A stretch of DNA of 64,000 nt, from NCBI GenBank assembly GCA_038562375.1, contig JBCFAY010000005.1, positions 1 to 64,000 on the forward strand, given 5' to 3'. The notes below the pieces were generated by a model that was given only the letters and a program-made list of their open reading frames with translations, was not told the origin of the DNA and did not search any database. This stretch comes from JBCFAY01 sp038562375 (GTDB lineage Bacteria > Bacillota > Clostridia > Christensenellales > CAG-138). The position numbers and the translations under genes were made by a program. Within the stretch, counting starts at the first letter, position 1, and each line of letters opens with the position of its first letter. Below, piece by piece: positions 1 through 7,133 of the stretch.

Positions 1-119
1 ACATCGAGATGGAGATCAAGCTGATCACGCCGATCGCGATCGAGGAAGGACTGCGCTTCGCGATCCGCGAGGGCGGCCGCACGGTAGGCGCGGGCGTTGT
101 GGCGAGCGTTATCGAATAA
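1..119 (+). CDS. tuf: Elongation factor Tu, C-terminal end (partial)
   Basis: The frame starting at base 3 encodes the last 38 residues of EF-Tu and stops with TAA at 117-119. The visible stretch LRFAIREGGRTVGAGVV is the conserved end of beta-barrel domain 3, which contacts aminoacyl-tRNA. The rest of the gene lies before the window. It is followed by a strong intrinsic terminator and then rpmG-secE-nusG, the usual Bacillota order. Identity is certain from these residues; the length cannot be judged. Confidence 0.96.
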   Translation, partial: IEMEIKLITPIAIEEGLRFAIREGGRTVGAGVVASVIE

Positions 120-136
120 GGCGAACTGAACTAAGC

Positions 137-167
137 GCGAGGGGGCATACGCCCCCTCGCTTTTTTG
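137..167 (+). terminator. Rho-independent terminator of tuf
   Basis: A perfect 10-bp GC-rich stem (137-146 with 151-160, loop ATAC) is followed by TTTTTTG. It begins 18 bases after the tuf stop codon. Confidence 0.95.
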
Positions 168-185
168 TTTAGCGCCGTCGTATCA

Positions 186-353
186 CCGTAGGAGGTTGCA
201 GCGATTTATATCCAATCTCAAAGAATTTTCTCCTACGGAGAAAACCCGGGGCCTAAAAAGGCGTCGCCGGCGCCTTTTTGCACCCCTGCGGGGTGCCGGC
301 CCGCTGCCGCGCTAAGCGCATTTGAATGTTCGCGCACCGTATGCGCTTAGCGC
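186..353. repeat. Cluster of inverted repeats in the tuf-rpmG gap
   Basis: The tuf-rpmG gap holds no gene but four inverted repeats: 9 bp at 186-194/230-238, 9 bp at 255-263/271-279 (A-tract, GC core, T-tract, so terminator-like in both directions), 6 bp at 281-286/290-295, and a perfect 13 bp at 309-321/341-353. The last pair is too widely spaced (19-base loop) and lacks a U tract for a simple terminator. It may be a protein site or an old mobile repeat. Confidence 0.6.
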
Positions 354-393
354 AACAGCCCCCAAAACGCCCGAATTCGCCTTGCTTCGACCG

Positions 394-422
394 TTGACAA
401 GCCAGAACCGGTGTGCTATTTT
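394..422 (+). promoter_or_regulatory. Sigma-A promoter for rpmG-secE-nusG
   Basis: TTGACA at 394-399, a 17-base spacer and TATTTT at 417-422, with an extended -10 TG at 414-415. The predicted start lies about 85 bases before rpmG. It reads into the small core-gene operon. Confidence 0.85.
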
Positions 423-514
423 ATATAAGATGCCCTCGCATGCACGCGGGGCAGCAAATGGGAGGCGCCGGCTTAGCGCCGGGGCCGCTGAACCAATGTA
501 AAGGAGAAATCATT

Positions 515-664
515 ATGCGCGTCAAAATCACCCTCGCCTGCACCGAATGCAAGCAGAGAAACTACAACACCTTTAAGAACAAAAAGAACGATCCCGATCG
601 ACTGGAGTTCAACAAATACTGCCGCTTCTGCCGCAAGCACACCGTGCACAAGGAAGCGAAATAA
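515..664 (+). CDS. rpmG: 50S ribosomal protein L33
   Basis: This 49-residue protein of the large ribosomal subunit begins MRVKITLACTECK. Two CxxC pairs (C9/C12 and C36/C39) form the zinc ribbon of the C+ type of L33, so this is the zinc-binding paralogue rather than the zinc-independent form. The start is set by AAGGAGAAA at 500-508; an open frame continues upstream of 515 but has no ribosome site and overlaps the promoter. It lies just before secE and nusG, as in most Bacillota, and is probably co-transcribed with them from the promoter at 394. Confidence 0.95.
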   Translation: MRVKITLACTECKQRNYNTFKNKKNDPDRLEFNKYCRFCRKHTVHKEAK

Positions 665-698
665 GGACGAATAGGGTTGTATTGGGGGAGCTTTGAGC

Positions 699-971
699 AT
701 GACGAACACGGATAAGACGGTCGGTAAGGCCGGAAAACACAATAAAAAGCAGGACAAGAAGACCGAGAAGAAGCAGGGCAAAAAGCGGTTGAACCTGGCG
801 CACTATTTCAAGGAAGTGCTCGGCGAGCTCAAAAAGCTCTCCTGGCCGACCAAGAAAGAACTGCTCAACTATACGCTCACGGTGGTTGCGTTCGTGCTGC
901 TCATGTCCGCGATCATCGGGATTTTGGACTTGATCTTCAGCCGGGGCCTCGGCCTGTTGATCAATCTCTAA
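699..971 (+). CDS. secE: Preprotein translocase subunit SecE
   Basis: SecE clamps SecY in the SecYEG channel of the cytoplasmic membrane. The 90-residue product has a very basic lysine-rich N-terminal tail (about residues 6-30), the conserved amphipathic segment FKEVLGELKKLSWPTKKELL, and a single membrane helix at about 58-80, which is the typical one-helix Gram-positive form. ATG at 699 is chosen because GGGGGAG ends at 690, eight bases away; a TTG at 693 lies too close to that site. nusG starts 11 bases downstream, so the two are translated from one message. Confidence 0.95.
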   Translation: MTNTDKTVGKAGKHNKKQDKKTEKKQGKKRLNLAHYFKEVLGELKKLSWPTKKELLNYTLTVVAFVLLMSAIIGILDLIFSRGLGLLINL

Positions 972-982
972 AGGAGACCGAT

Positions 983-1501
983 ATGTCGGAAGAAGCCAAA
1001 TGGTATGTCGTGCATACCTATTCCGGGTATGAAAACAAAGTAAAGGAAGATCTTGAAAAGACCGTGGAAAACCGCGGCCTTGGCGACATGATCCTGGAGG
1101 TCAAGTACCCCACCGAGGAAGTCACCGAGATCAAGGATTCCACGCGGCGTACCGTGCAGCGCAAGGTATATCCGGGCTATGTCATGATCAAGATGATCAT
1201 GAACGATCAGACATGGTACGTGGTGCGCAACACGCGCGGTGTAACCGGCTTTGTCGGCCCGGGCTCCAAGCCGATCCCCCTGACCGACGAGGAAGTCACC
1301 GCCATGGGCGTGGAACGCATCCCCATCGAGCTGGATATTTCCGTCGGCGAGCAGGTGCGCATCATCAATGGGCCGCTTGAAAACTTCATCGGCAGGGTCG
1401 AGGCGCTCAATCCGGAGCATCAGAAGATCAAGCTGACGGTATCGATGTTCGGCCGGGAAACGCCGGTGGAGCTCGAATACATTCAGGTGCAGAAACTATA
1501 A
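983..1501 (+). CDS. nusG: Transcription termination/antitermination protein NusG
   Basis: A 172-residue NusG that binds RNA polymerase and controls pausing and coupling to ribosomes. The N-terminal NGN domain (about 6-110) starts with WYVVHTYSGYENKVK and includes the conserved YPGYVMIKM and the VRNTRGVTGFVG loop. The C-terminal KOW domain (about 120-172) contains VGEQVRIINGPLENFIGRV. AGGAGA at 972-977 precedes the ATG. It is full length and in the classic secE-nusG-rplK order. Confidence 0.97.
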   Translation: MSEEAKWYVVHTYSGYENKVKEDLEKTVENRGLGDMILEVKYPTEEVTEIKDSTRRTVQRKVYPGYVMIKMIMNDQTWYVVRNTRGVTGFVGPGSKPIPLTDEEVTAMGVERIPIELDISVGEQVRIINGPLENFIGRVEALNPEHQKIKLTVSMFGRETPVELEYIQVQKL

Positions 1502-1597
1502 CGGTATAACGTATGTAAGCCCTCGGGCTTTGCATAGTGGGAGGAGCCGCAGAAAGGCTCCGCTCGCACCACATCAAATTTAGGAGGTTATCTAGTA
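1502..1597 (+). promoter_or_regulatory. Leader of the rplK-rplA operon
   Basis: The 96 bases between nusG and rplK contain a purine-rich hairpin (GGAGCC...GGCTCC, about 1542-1562) followed by a strong AGGAGG at 1583-1588. In many bacteria the L11 operon leader carries the L1-binding site for translational feedback. A structured leader is visible here, but I cannot prove that L1 binds it. Confidence 0.45.
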
Positions 1598-2023
1598 ATG
1601 GCGAAGAAGATCACAGGCTTTGTAAAGCTGCAGATCCCCGCCGGCAAAGCTACGCCAGCGCCGCCCGTCGGCCCGGCGCTCGGTCAGCACGGCGTGAACA
1701 TTATGGGCTTTGTCAAGGAGTTCAATGAGCGTACCGCCAAGCAGGTCGGGCTGATCATCCCCGTGGTGATCACGGTTTATCAGGACAGATCCTTTACCTT
1801 CATCACCAAGACCCCGCCCGCGGCGGTTTTGATCAAGAAGGCCTGCGGGATCGAATCCGCGTCCGCCCGCCCCAATAAGGACAAAGTCGCCACCATCACC
1901 CGCGCGCAGATCCGCGAGATCGCGGAGACGAAGATGCCGGATCTCAACGCCGCAAGCGTTGAGGCAGCGATGAGCATGATCGCCGGTACCGCGCGCAGCA
2001 TGGGCGTTATCGTAGCAGACTAA
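1598..2023 (+). CDS. rplK: 50S ribosomal protein L11
   Basis: This 141-residue protein of the GTPase-associated centre has the N-terminal domain with KLQIPAGKATPAPPVGPALG (proline-rich thiostrepton-contact helix region). The C-terminal 23S rRNA-binding domain ends SMGVIVAD. Length equals the family norm. The start follows AGGAGG by nine bases. It is the first gene of the rplK-rplA unit, and rplA follows after 48 bases with its own ribosome site. Confidence 0.97.
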   Translation: MAKKITGFVKLQIPAGKATPAPPVGPALGQHGVNIMGFVKEFNERTAKQVGLIIPVVITVYQDRSFTFITKTPPAAVLIKKACGIESASARPNKDKVATITRAQIREIAETKMPDLNAASVEAAMSMIAGTARSMGVIVAD

Positions 2024-2071
2024 GGGTTTGTGGGAGGCGATTGCCGCTATGACCACAGGGAGGAATGAATA

Positions 2072-2761
2072 ATGAAACATGGTAAGAAATACCTTGAAAG
2101 CGTAAAGCTGATCGATAAAGCCAAGCTCTACGACCCGCAGGAAGGGATCGAAACCGTATTGGCCACCGCGAAGGCCAAGTTTGACGAGACCATCGAAGCT
2201 TCCATACGCCTGGGCGTCGACCCGCGCCATGCGGATCAGCAGGTGCGCGGCGCGGTCGTGCTCCCGCACGGAACGGGCAAAACGGTGCGCGTCCTGGTAT
2301 TCGCCAAGGGCGAAAAAGCGGTTGAAGCGCAGAACGCCGGAGCGGACTTCGTCGGAGACGAGGATCTGGTCAAGAAGATCCAGACCGAGAACTGGTTCGG
2401 GTTTGACGTTTGCGTCGCCACGCCGGACATGATGGGCATCGTCGGCCGCATCGGCCGCGTGCTCGGGCCCAAGGGCCTCATGCCGAACCCCAAGAGCGGA
2501 ACGGTCACCATGGATGTCGCCAAGGCGATCGCGGACATCAAGGCCGGTAAGGTCGAGTACCGCGTCGACAAGACCAGTATCGTGCACGTCCCGGTCGGCA
2601 AGGTGAGCTTCGGTTCGCAAAAGCTGCTCGAGAACCTCACGACGCTGATGGAAGCCGTGATCAAGGCCAAGCCGAGCGCGTCCAAGGGCACCTACATCAA
2701 GAGCCTCGTGCTCTCGACCACGATGGGCCCGGGCATCAAGTTCAACGGAACGAAGTTCTAA
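2072..2761 (+). CDS. rplA: 50S ribosomal protein L1
   Basis: The 229-residue L1 stalk protein has the expected N-terminal segment and the domain II signature GRIGRVLGPKGLMPNPKSGT at about residues 124-143. This is also the region used for rRNA and autoregulatory mRNA binding in the family. Its own Shine-Dalgarno (AGGGAGGA) lies just before the ATG. It is full length and ends directly before the promoter that drives the L10 leader. Confidence 0.97.
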   Translation: MKHGKKYLESVKLIDKAKLYDPQEGIETVLATAKAKFDETIEASIRLGVDPRHADQQVRGAVVLPHGTGKTVRVLVFAKGEKAVEAQNAGADFVGDEDLVKKIQTENWFGFDVCVATPDMMGIVGRIGRVLGPKGLMPNPKSGTVTMDVAKAIADIKAGKVEYRVDKTSIVHVPVGKVSFGSQKLLENLTTLMEAVIKAKPSASKGTYIKSLVLSTTMGPGIKFNGTKF

Positions 2762-2773
2762 GGCGCATTTTTG

Positions 2774-2802
2774 TTGACAAGCGCGCCCCGATATGGTACG
2801 CT
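2774..2802 (+). promoter_or_regulatory. Sigma-A promoter of the rplJL operon
   Basis: TTGACA at 2774-2779, a 17-base spacer and TACGCT at 2797-2802, with an extended -10 TG at 2794-2795. It begins 13 bases after the rplA stop and feeds the L10 leader. Confidence 0.85.
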
Positions 2803-2809
2803 CGTCAAG

Positions 2810-2935
2810 GTTCCATCAAATAAATACTTGCCATAGACAGCAGGCGCGCAACGCTTAATTTCCTGCCGAGGTGAGATCCCAGCACGTGAGTTTTTATTTC
2901 GCATGCAGATCCCCTGTCTATGACAGGGGATTTTA
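2810..2935 (+). ncRNA. Ribosomal protein L10 leader (attenuation element)
   Basis: The untranslated stretch has the recognisable L10-leader layout: CCATAGACAGCAGGCGC, then a TTAATTTCCTGCCGAGGTGAGAT block, a spacer, and a strong hairpin ATCCCCTGTC-TAT-GACAGGGGAT (2909-2931) followed by TTTTATTT. In this family L10(L12)4 binds the upstream structure and controls formation of the terminator, giving feedback on rplJ-rplL. The family is recognised from these blocks by eye; a covariance search would settle it. Confidence 0.85.
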
Positions 2936-2967
2936 TTTCGGAGAATAACGCAAAAGGAGGTGAAACC

Positions 2968-3492
2968 ATGGCAAATGCTCAAAACATCAGCATGAAGGCA
3001 GCCAAGGTCGCCGAGATTAAGGAAAAACTCCAAAAAGCTCAATCCATCGTCGTCTTCGACTATCGTGGACTGACAGTGGAAGAAGTAACCGCGCTGCGCA
3101 ATGAAATGCGCAAAGCCGGCGTCGACTACGAGGTCATCAAGAACGCGATCGTAGAGCGCGCGGCACAGGAGCTAGGCATTCCGGAATCCGTCCACTCCCT
3201 GCTCAAAGGCCCTTCCGCGTTCGCGTTCGGTTATGAAGACGCCGCCGCACCGGCAAAGATCCTCAAGGAACTGGTCCGCAAACTAAAGAAATGCGAGATG
3301 AAAGGCGGTATCGTAAACGGCGCGATCTTCGACCAGAATCAAGTCAACGCGCTCGCCGATCTGCCCTCCCGCGAACAGCTCATCGCCCGCTTGCTGGGCA
3401 GCATGATGTCCCCGATCAGCGGACTCGCGATCGTGCTCGATCAGATCGCAAAGTCGCGCGGCGGGGCGGAACCCGCACAAGCCGCCGAATAA
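2968..3492 (+). CDS. rplJ: 50S ribosomal protein L10
   Basis: A 174-residue L10 that forms the base of the ribosomal stalk and holds the L7/L12 dimers. Conserved stretches are IVVFDYRGLTVEEVTALRNE near the N-terminus and the LKGPSAFAFGYED segment. The C-terminal helix binds L7/L12. ATG at 2968 is used because AAAAGGAGGTG precedes it by the proper distance; the open frame extending upstream runs into the attenuator hairpin. It is probably regulated by the leader at 2810-2935. Confidence 0.96.
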   Translation: MANAQNISMKAAKVAEIKEKLQKAQSIVVFDYRGLTVEEVTALRNEMRKAGVDYEVIKNAIVERAAQELGIPESVHSLLKGPSAFAFGYEDAAAPAKILKELVRKLKKCEMKGGIVNGAIFDQNQVNALADLPSREQLIARLLGSMMSPISGLAIVLDQIAKSRGGAEPAQAAE

Positions 3493-3644
3493 CACTAAAT
3501 AACACTATTTTAAATTAAAACGCGGACAAATATTTGTCCGCAGCGAAGGAAAATAGTATTTGCGAATCCGCTCTAAGGGAACCGATTGAATGCGGATCCG
3601 CATTACGGCAACCAAAGCATTAAATTTTACAGGAGGAATTCACA
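3493..3644 (+). promoter_or_regulatory. rplJ-rplL intercistronic region with two palindromes
   Basis: It contains a perfect 20-base palindrome at 3522-3541 (GCGGACAAATATTTGTCCGC) and a second palindrome around AATGCGGATCCGCATT (3590-3605), then AGGAGG before rplL. The spacing is unusually long for rplJ-rplL. An RNA processing site or a structure that raises rplL translation is plausible, but this is inference. Confidence 0.5.
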
Positions 3645-4016
3645 ATGTTGAATAAAGAGCAATTGATTGCCGATATCAAGGCGATGACGGTCCTCGAGCT
3701 TGCCGAACTGGTCAAGGCTCTGGAGGAAGAGTTTGGCGTATCCGCGGCCGCCGGCGCGGTCGTGGCTGCCGGTCCCGCTGCGGTTGCCGAAGCCGTTGAA
3801 GAGCAGACCGAGTTCGACGCGATCCTCAAGGACGTTGGCCCCGAGAAGATCAAGGTCATCAAGGCTGTCCGCGAGCTGACCGGCCTCGGCCTCAAAGAGG
3901 CGAAGGACCTGGTCGACGGCGCTCCCAAGCCCCTCAAGGAAGGCATCTCCAAGGAAGACGCGGAGAAGATCGCCGAAACCTTCAAGGCCGTCGGCGCTAC
4001 CGTCGAAATCAAATAA
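3645..4016 (+). CDS. rplL: 50S ribosomal protein L7/L12
   Basis: The 123-residue stalk protein that recruits translational GTPases. It has the N-terminal dimerisation part (about 1-32), an Ala/Val/Gly-rich hinge (about 33-50) and the C-terminal domain with KIKVIKAVRELTGLGLKEAK. The length is typical. AGGAGGA precedes the ATG. rpoB does not follow as it usually does; the next gene is a convergent transporter. Confidence 0.97.
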   Translation: MLNKEQLIADIKAMTVLELAELVKALEEEFGVSAAAGAVVAAGPAAVAEAVEEQTEFDAILKDVGPEKIKVIKAVRELTGLGLKEAKDLVDGAPKPLKEGISKEDAEKIAETFKAVGATVEIK

Positions 4017-4026
4017 GACCCTTGTT

Positions 4027-4161
4027 TCGCGAAAGTGGATTATCCACTTTCGCGAGTTTCACCATGCATTTCGGCCCTCGGTTCTTTGAACTGTCGGGCC
4101 GAAATGCATTTCAAGGTGTCATTTTGCACCGCGCAGGTCGCCGCAAAATGACACCTTGAAA
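4027..4161. repeat. Three consecutive perfect inverted repeats after rplL
   Basis: Hairpin 1 is a 13-bp stem at 4027-4039/4043-4055, directly after the rplL stop. Hairpin 2 is a 14-bp stem at 4064-4077/4096-4109. Hairpin 3 is a 19-bp stem at 4109-4127/4143-4161, starting at the base where hairpin 2 ends. None is followed by a clear U tract, although hairpin 1 has GTTTC. They may act together as a transcription barrier or 3' stabiliser for the very abundant rplL message, or be a mobile palindromic repeat. Confidence 0.8.
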
Positions 4162-4211
4162 GCCTCCGGGGCTTTGCCCCGAACCCTAAATGGAGAATGC
4201 AAATAGTTGCA

Positions 4212-4234
4212 GCGGCCGGGATTCTCCCGGCCGC
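4212..4234. terminator. Hairpin between convergent rplL and eamA
   Basis: A 10-bp perfect stem (4212-4221/4225-4234, loop TTC) is followed on the plus strand by CGTTGTTTATT. It sits between two converging genes and probably stops transcription from at least one side. Confidence 0.6.
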
Positions 4235-4276
4235 CGTTGTTTATTGCTCGCGGTGCGAATGCGGCTGTTCGGCGCC

Positions 4277-5137
4277 TTAGTGCGAAGCGGAGTCCGAAGC
4301 CTGTGCCTTTTGCTTGAGGGCGATGTTGGCGGTAACCGCGAGTATCACGATCACGCTTCCCCAAAGCGCCCAGCGGCCCGGAGCTTCCCCGACGATCAGG
4401 TACACCCAGACCGGGGAAAGCAGCGGTTCGAGGGTCGCGAGCAGCACGCAGGTCAGCGGCGTGCTGCGCTTGATCGCGAAAGCGTACAGCAGGTAGGGCA
4501 GCCCGAGCTGGAACAGGCCCAGCAGCACAAGATTGACCGCGATGGGCGCGGTAAAAACCGTGCCGGGCATCAATGCGAACGGCAGGCCGACGACGGCGGT
4601 CAGAAGATTCCCGAAAAACAGCCCGCTGATCCGCGTCTGTTCGGAGATCCCTTCACTAAAGAGCAGCATCGCCGCAAAGAACATGCCCGAACCGATGGCG
4701 ACCAGATTGCCGAAAAGCCCTCCGCCGCTGATCCGGTCGATAAAGAACAGCGCGATACCCAAGAACGTCAGCGTCACGGTCGAACTGTCGAGAAGGGAAA
4801 AGCGCTGGCGGCGGAAGATCGCGCAGTACAGCAGCATGAATATGGGCGCGCTGTATTGCAAAATGATAGCGTTGGCGGGGCTGGTGAGTTTGTTCGCGGC
4901 GACAAAGCTCAAAAGCATCCCCGAGAGCGACACGGCGACGCGCAGGGATTGCTTGTTGAACAGGAACTTCTGACGCTTGAGCAGCAGGTATCCGCCCAGC
5001 ACGAGCAGGGCGAGAAGGCTGCGCACGCCCGAGATCGCCATCGCGTTTAAAGGCGTGAGCCGTATCAGGAAGCCGCTCATGCTCCAGAGCAACGCGCACG
5101 CAGTCATTTGAAAGATCGAGAGATATCTTTTGTTCAT
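4277..5137 (-). CDS. EamA-family (DMT superfamily) transporter
   Basis: The 286-residue product has ten predicted membrane helices arranged as two EamA repeats (about 8-135 and 150-270). The first starts LLWSMSGFLIRL; the second ends with the helix containing WGSVIVILAVTANI. EamA proteins export or import small metabolites, often amino acids or nucleobases; the substrate cannot be read from sequence. It points toward rplL and follows a cytosine-deaminase-like gene on the same strand with a 57-base gap, so the two may be co-transcribed and the substrate may be related. The Shine-Dalgarno is weak. Confidence 0.85.
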   Translation of the reverse strand: MNKRYLSIFQMTACALLWSMSGFLIRLTPLNAMAISGVRSLLALLVLGGYLLLKRQKFLFNKQSLRVAVSLSGMLLSFVAANKLTSPANAIILQYSAPIFMLLYCAIFRRQRFSLLDSSTVTLTFLGIALFFIDRISGGGLFGNLVAIGSGMFFAAMLLFSEGISEQTRISGLFFGNLLTAVVGLPFALMPGTVFTAPIAVNLVLLGLFQLGLPYLLYAFAIKRSTPLTCVLLATLEPLLSPVWVYLIVGEAPGRWALWGSVIVILAVTANIALKQKAQASDSASH

Positions 5138-5194
5138 TCCGATTCCAATTCCGATTTCAAAATAGCAGTTCGTCCTTTCCGGGCATACGCCGGT

Positions 5195-6400
5195 TTACCG
5201 GCGCGCGCCGTCCTTGGCGACGAGCTTGCCGCGCTTAAATACAAATCTGCGCGCCCCGCGGCCGATGAGCGCCTCCTTTGCGCTCGGCGCGTCGATCAGC
5301 GTCAGATCGGCCGCACAGCCCGGGCAAAGTCCGTATCCTTCGATGAGCGTGTTGCGCGCCGCGCGGTACGTCCCCATTCGGAGCACCTCCGCGAGCTGAT
5401 CCGCAGTGCCGTACTGCATCACCTGGGCGGCGAACAGGCCTTCCTCGAGCATATCGCCGTTTCCGAACGGGCGGAACGGATCGCGGATGTTATCGGAAGC
5501 GTACGCGACGTTCACTCCCGCCTGCAGGAATTCATGCACGCGCGTGATGCCGCGGCGGATGGGCTGGGAATCCTTGCGGCCCATCAGATACATGTTGCAG
5601 GAGGGCAGCGTGATGATGTTGACCTCCGCCTTGGCGCACAGCTCTATCGCGCGGGCGGCGCGCAGATCGTCGACGGCGCAGAGCGCCGTGACATGGCTGC
5701 AGTTCACGCGGCCCTGCATCGAGGTTTCGATCGTCTTTTGGAGCACGTACTCAAAGCAGTCGATGTTCGGCTCGTCGGATTCGTCGACGTGCAGGTCGAC
5801 GGGGAGCGAAAACTTCAGCGCGCGCTCGAAAACTTCGTCCACTGCGGCGCGGTAATCCGGCGTGAGCGTGGGGTATCCGGCCAAAAAGTCGATTTCCCCC
5901 GCCTTTGCGGCCCGGTCGAGCTCCCCCTTATAATCGGGATGCCACGGAACGATGTTGAAGATATCGATCACGCCCCGGAATTCGCGCTTGAGCTCGAGTA
6001 TGGCGGTCAGCCCGGCAATGCCCCAGACCGGATCGATCAGCACATGGCTTTTCAGCGCTCCCGAGCCGTTTACTATCTCCATCTCCACGACCCTTCGCGC
6101 GCGGGAGAGGATATCCTCAACGACGCGGTCGGCGGGAACCGAGCGCTGGTACTCGCCGGAAATACGAATGGAGGCCATCAGCCCGTCCGGGTCTTTTTCC
6201 CCCGCGACGAGCGCTTTGTCCAGGTGCATGTGCGAATCCACAAACGAAGGGATCAACAATAGACCCGAGGCGTCGATGGTCTGAGCGGCGGGCACGCCGA
6301 TGTCCGGCTCCACCGCGGCGATCTTTCCGTTCTCGATCGCCACGTCCATGCGCTCGCTGCCGGGAAAGGGCAACGCGTTTTTCAATATCAGATCCAGCAT
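5195..6400 (-). CDS. Cytosine-deaminase-like amidohydrolase
   Basis: The 401-residue product belongs to the metal-dependent amidohydrolase superfamily, closest by motif to cytosine deaminase (CodA). The metal ligands are visible: H57 and H59 in VDSHMHLDKAL, the HVDESDE block near the middle, SHVTAL, and the catalytic Asp in SDNIRDPFRPFGNGDM, a motif typical of cytosine and related ring deaminases. The start follows GGAGGA. Deamination of a pyrimidine or an analogous ring is likely; the exact substrate is not provable here. A decayed tail of a related gene lies at 6868-7005 on the same strand. Confidence 0.85.
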   Translation of the reverse strand: MLDLILKNALPFPGSERMDVAIENGKIAAVEPDIGVPAAQTIDASGLLLIPSFVDSHMHLDKALVAGEKDPDGLMASIRISGEYQRSVPADRVVEDILSRARRVVEMEIVNGSGALKSHVLIDPVWGIAGLTAILELKREFRGVIDIFNIVPWHPDYKGELDRAAKAGEIDFLAGYPTLTPDYRAAVDEVFERALKFSLPVDLHVDESDEPNIDCFEYVLQKTIETSMQGRVNCSHVTALCAVDDLRAARAIELCAKAEVNIITLPSCNMYLMGRKDSQPIRRGITRVHEFLQAGVNVAYASDNIRDPFRPFGNGDMLEEGLFAAQVMQYGTADQLAEVLRMGTYRAARNTLIEGYGLCPGCAADLTLIDAPSAKEALIGRGARRFVFKRGKLVAKDGARR

Positions 6401-6867
6401 AACAAAAACTCCTCCAATTCATTGCCCGCCTTGCGCGGAGCGCGGCCCGATCGGCTTTTTGCTCCGGCGTGCATCCGCGCGGCGGCGATGTCCGTCCGCC
6501 CAAATCCGGCGGCGATGCGCCGCCGGCCGCTCAAGCTGAAATCCTCCCGTTGCGGCGCCTGAAAACATCACATCGCGCGGCGTCGTACGTCGATTGTAAG
6601 AATAAGGATCCCGGTCGTTCGGTACATCAACGGCCGCGATCCTTTTTGATTCTATCGTTCCGGTTTCGCCTTGTCAAGTGGAGGCCTCTTCCGTTCTACC
6701 GCCTGCGCCTAAATACGGGCGCGCCCGCTTTCAACATACGGGCTCGAACGCCTAAACGGTACTCCCGGTTCCGGATGGGCCGTTTCCTCCTATATATTAT
6801 TGCACCGACATTGGGGCAATCATAGGAATAGGATCACCGCTTCGGACCCTCTGCCGCAAGCTTTCCC
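6401..6867. other. Non-coding gap upstream of the deaminase
   Basis: No convincing gene is seen. It contains GC-rich inverted segments (for example GGCGGCGATG...GCGCCGCC around 6480-6525) and an AAGGATC...GATCCTTTTT hairpin at about 6606-6650 that could terminate plus-strand transcription. On the minus strand it is the leader of the deaminase gene, and it may also hold degraded parts of the second amidohydrolase. Confidence 0.5.
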
Positions 6868-7005
6868 CTACAGCCTCCCCGCCTTCTCCTTCACGACGCG
6901 GCCGGCCTTGTGCGCGGGGAGCTTATCGGACCGGCTCAGGACCGCATCCTTGGGCGTCGGCGCGTCGAGTACGGTAAAGTCCGCCTGGCAGCTGGCGTCG
7001 ATCAT
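6868..7005 (-). pseudogene. C-terminal remnant of a second amidohydrolase
   Basis: The minus-strand frame from ATG at 7005 to TAG at 6868 encodes 45 residues. They include CQADFTVLDAPTPKDAVLSR and GRVVKEKAGRL. These align with the end of the intact deaminase at 5195-6400 (CAADLTLIDAPSAKEALIGR and GKLVAKDGARR). Only the last 45 or so residues remain; the catalytic part is missing. It appears to be the scar of a tandem duplication or of a lost paralogue. Confidence 0.8.
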
Positions 7006-7007
7006 GG

Positions 7008-7037
7008 CCGGATCCCCGAACAGGGATCCGGTTTTTT
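7008..7037 (+). terminator. Intrinsic terminator
   Basis: A 9-bp stem (7008-7016/7023-7031) with loop CGAACA is followed by TTTTTT. It lies just before the esterase promoter and insulates it from upstream transcription, although no plus-strand gene is seen before it. Confidence 0.85.
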
Positions 7038-7053
7038 GTGCGTCGGGCGGTTC

Positions 7054-7081
7054 TTGACACGCAAAGCGAACCCGCTATACT
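7054..7081 (+). promoter_or_regulatory. Sigma-A promoter of the esterase gene
   Basis: TTGACA at 7054-7059, a 16-base spacer and TATACT at 7076-7081, about 45 bases before the chosen ATG. Confidence 0.85.
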
Positions 7082-7133
7082 GAAATTGCCGGGGCGGCTC
7101 GCGTCCCGAGTTTGGGGAACCGGGGGAAAAACG

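Noticed and set aside
4190..5050. Long plus-strand open frame opposite the EamA gene
   Set aside because: It is charged and repeat-like in the way of an antisense shadow, has no ribosome site, and the minus strand gives a clear ten-helix transporter. Similar long antisense frames over 5108-6262, 33382-34569, 40465-41973, 47030-47971 and 53982-55181 were rejected for the same reason.
6401..6660. A riboswitch in the leader of the cytosine-deaminase-like gene
   Set aside because: Hairpins are present but none of the purine, PreQ1 or guanidine riboswitch consensus blocks could be matched.
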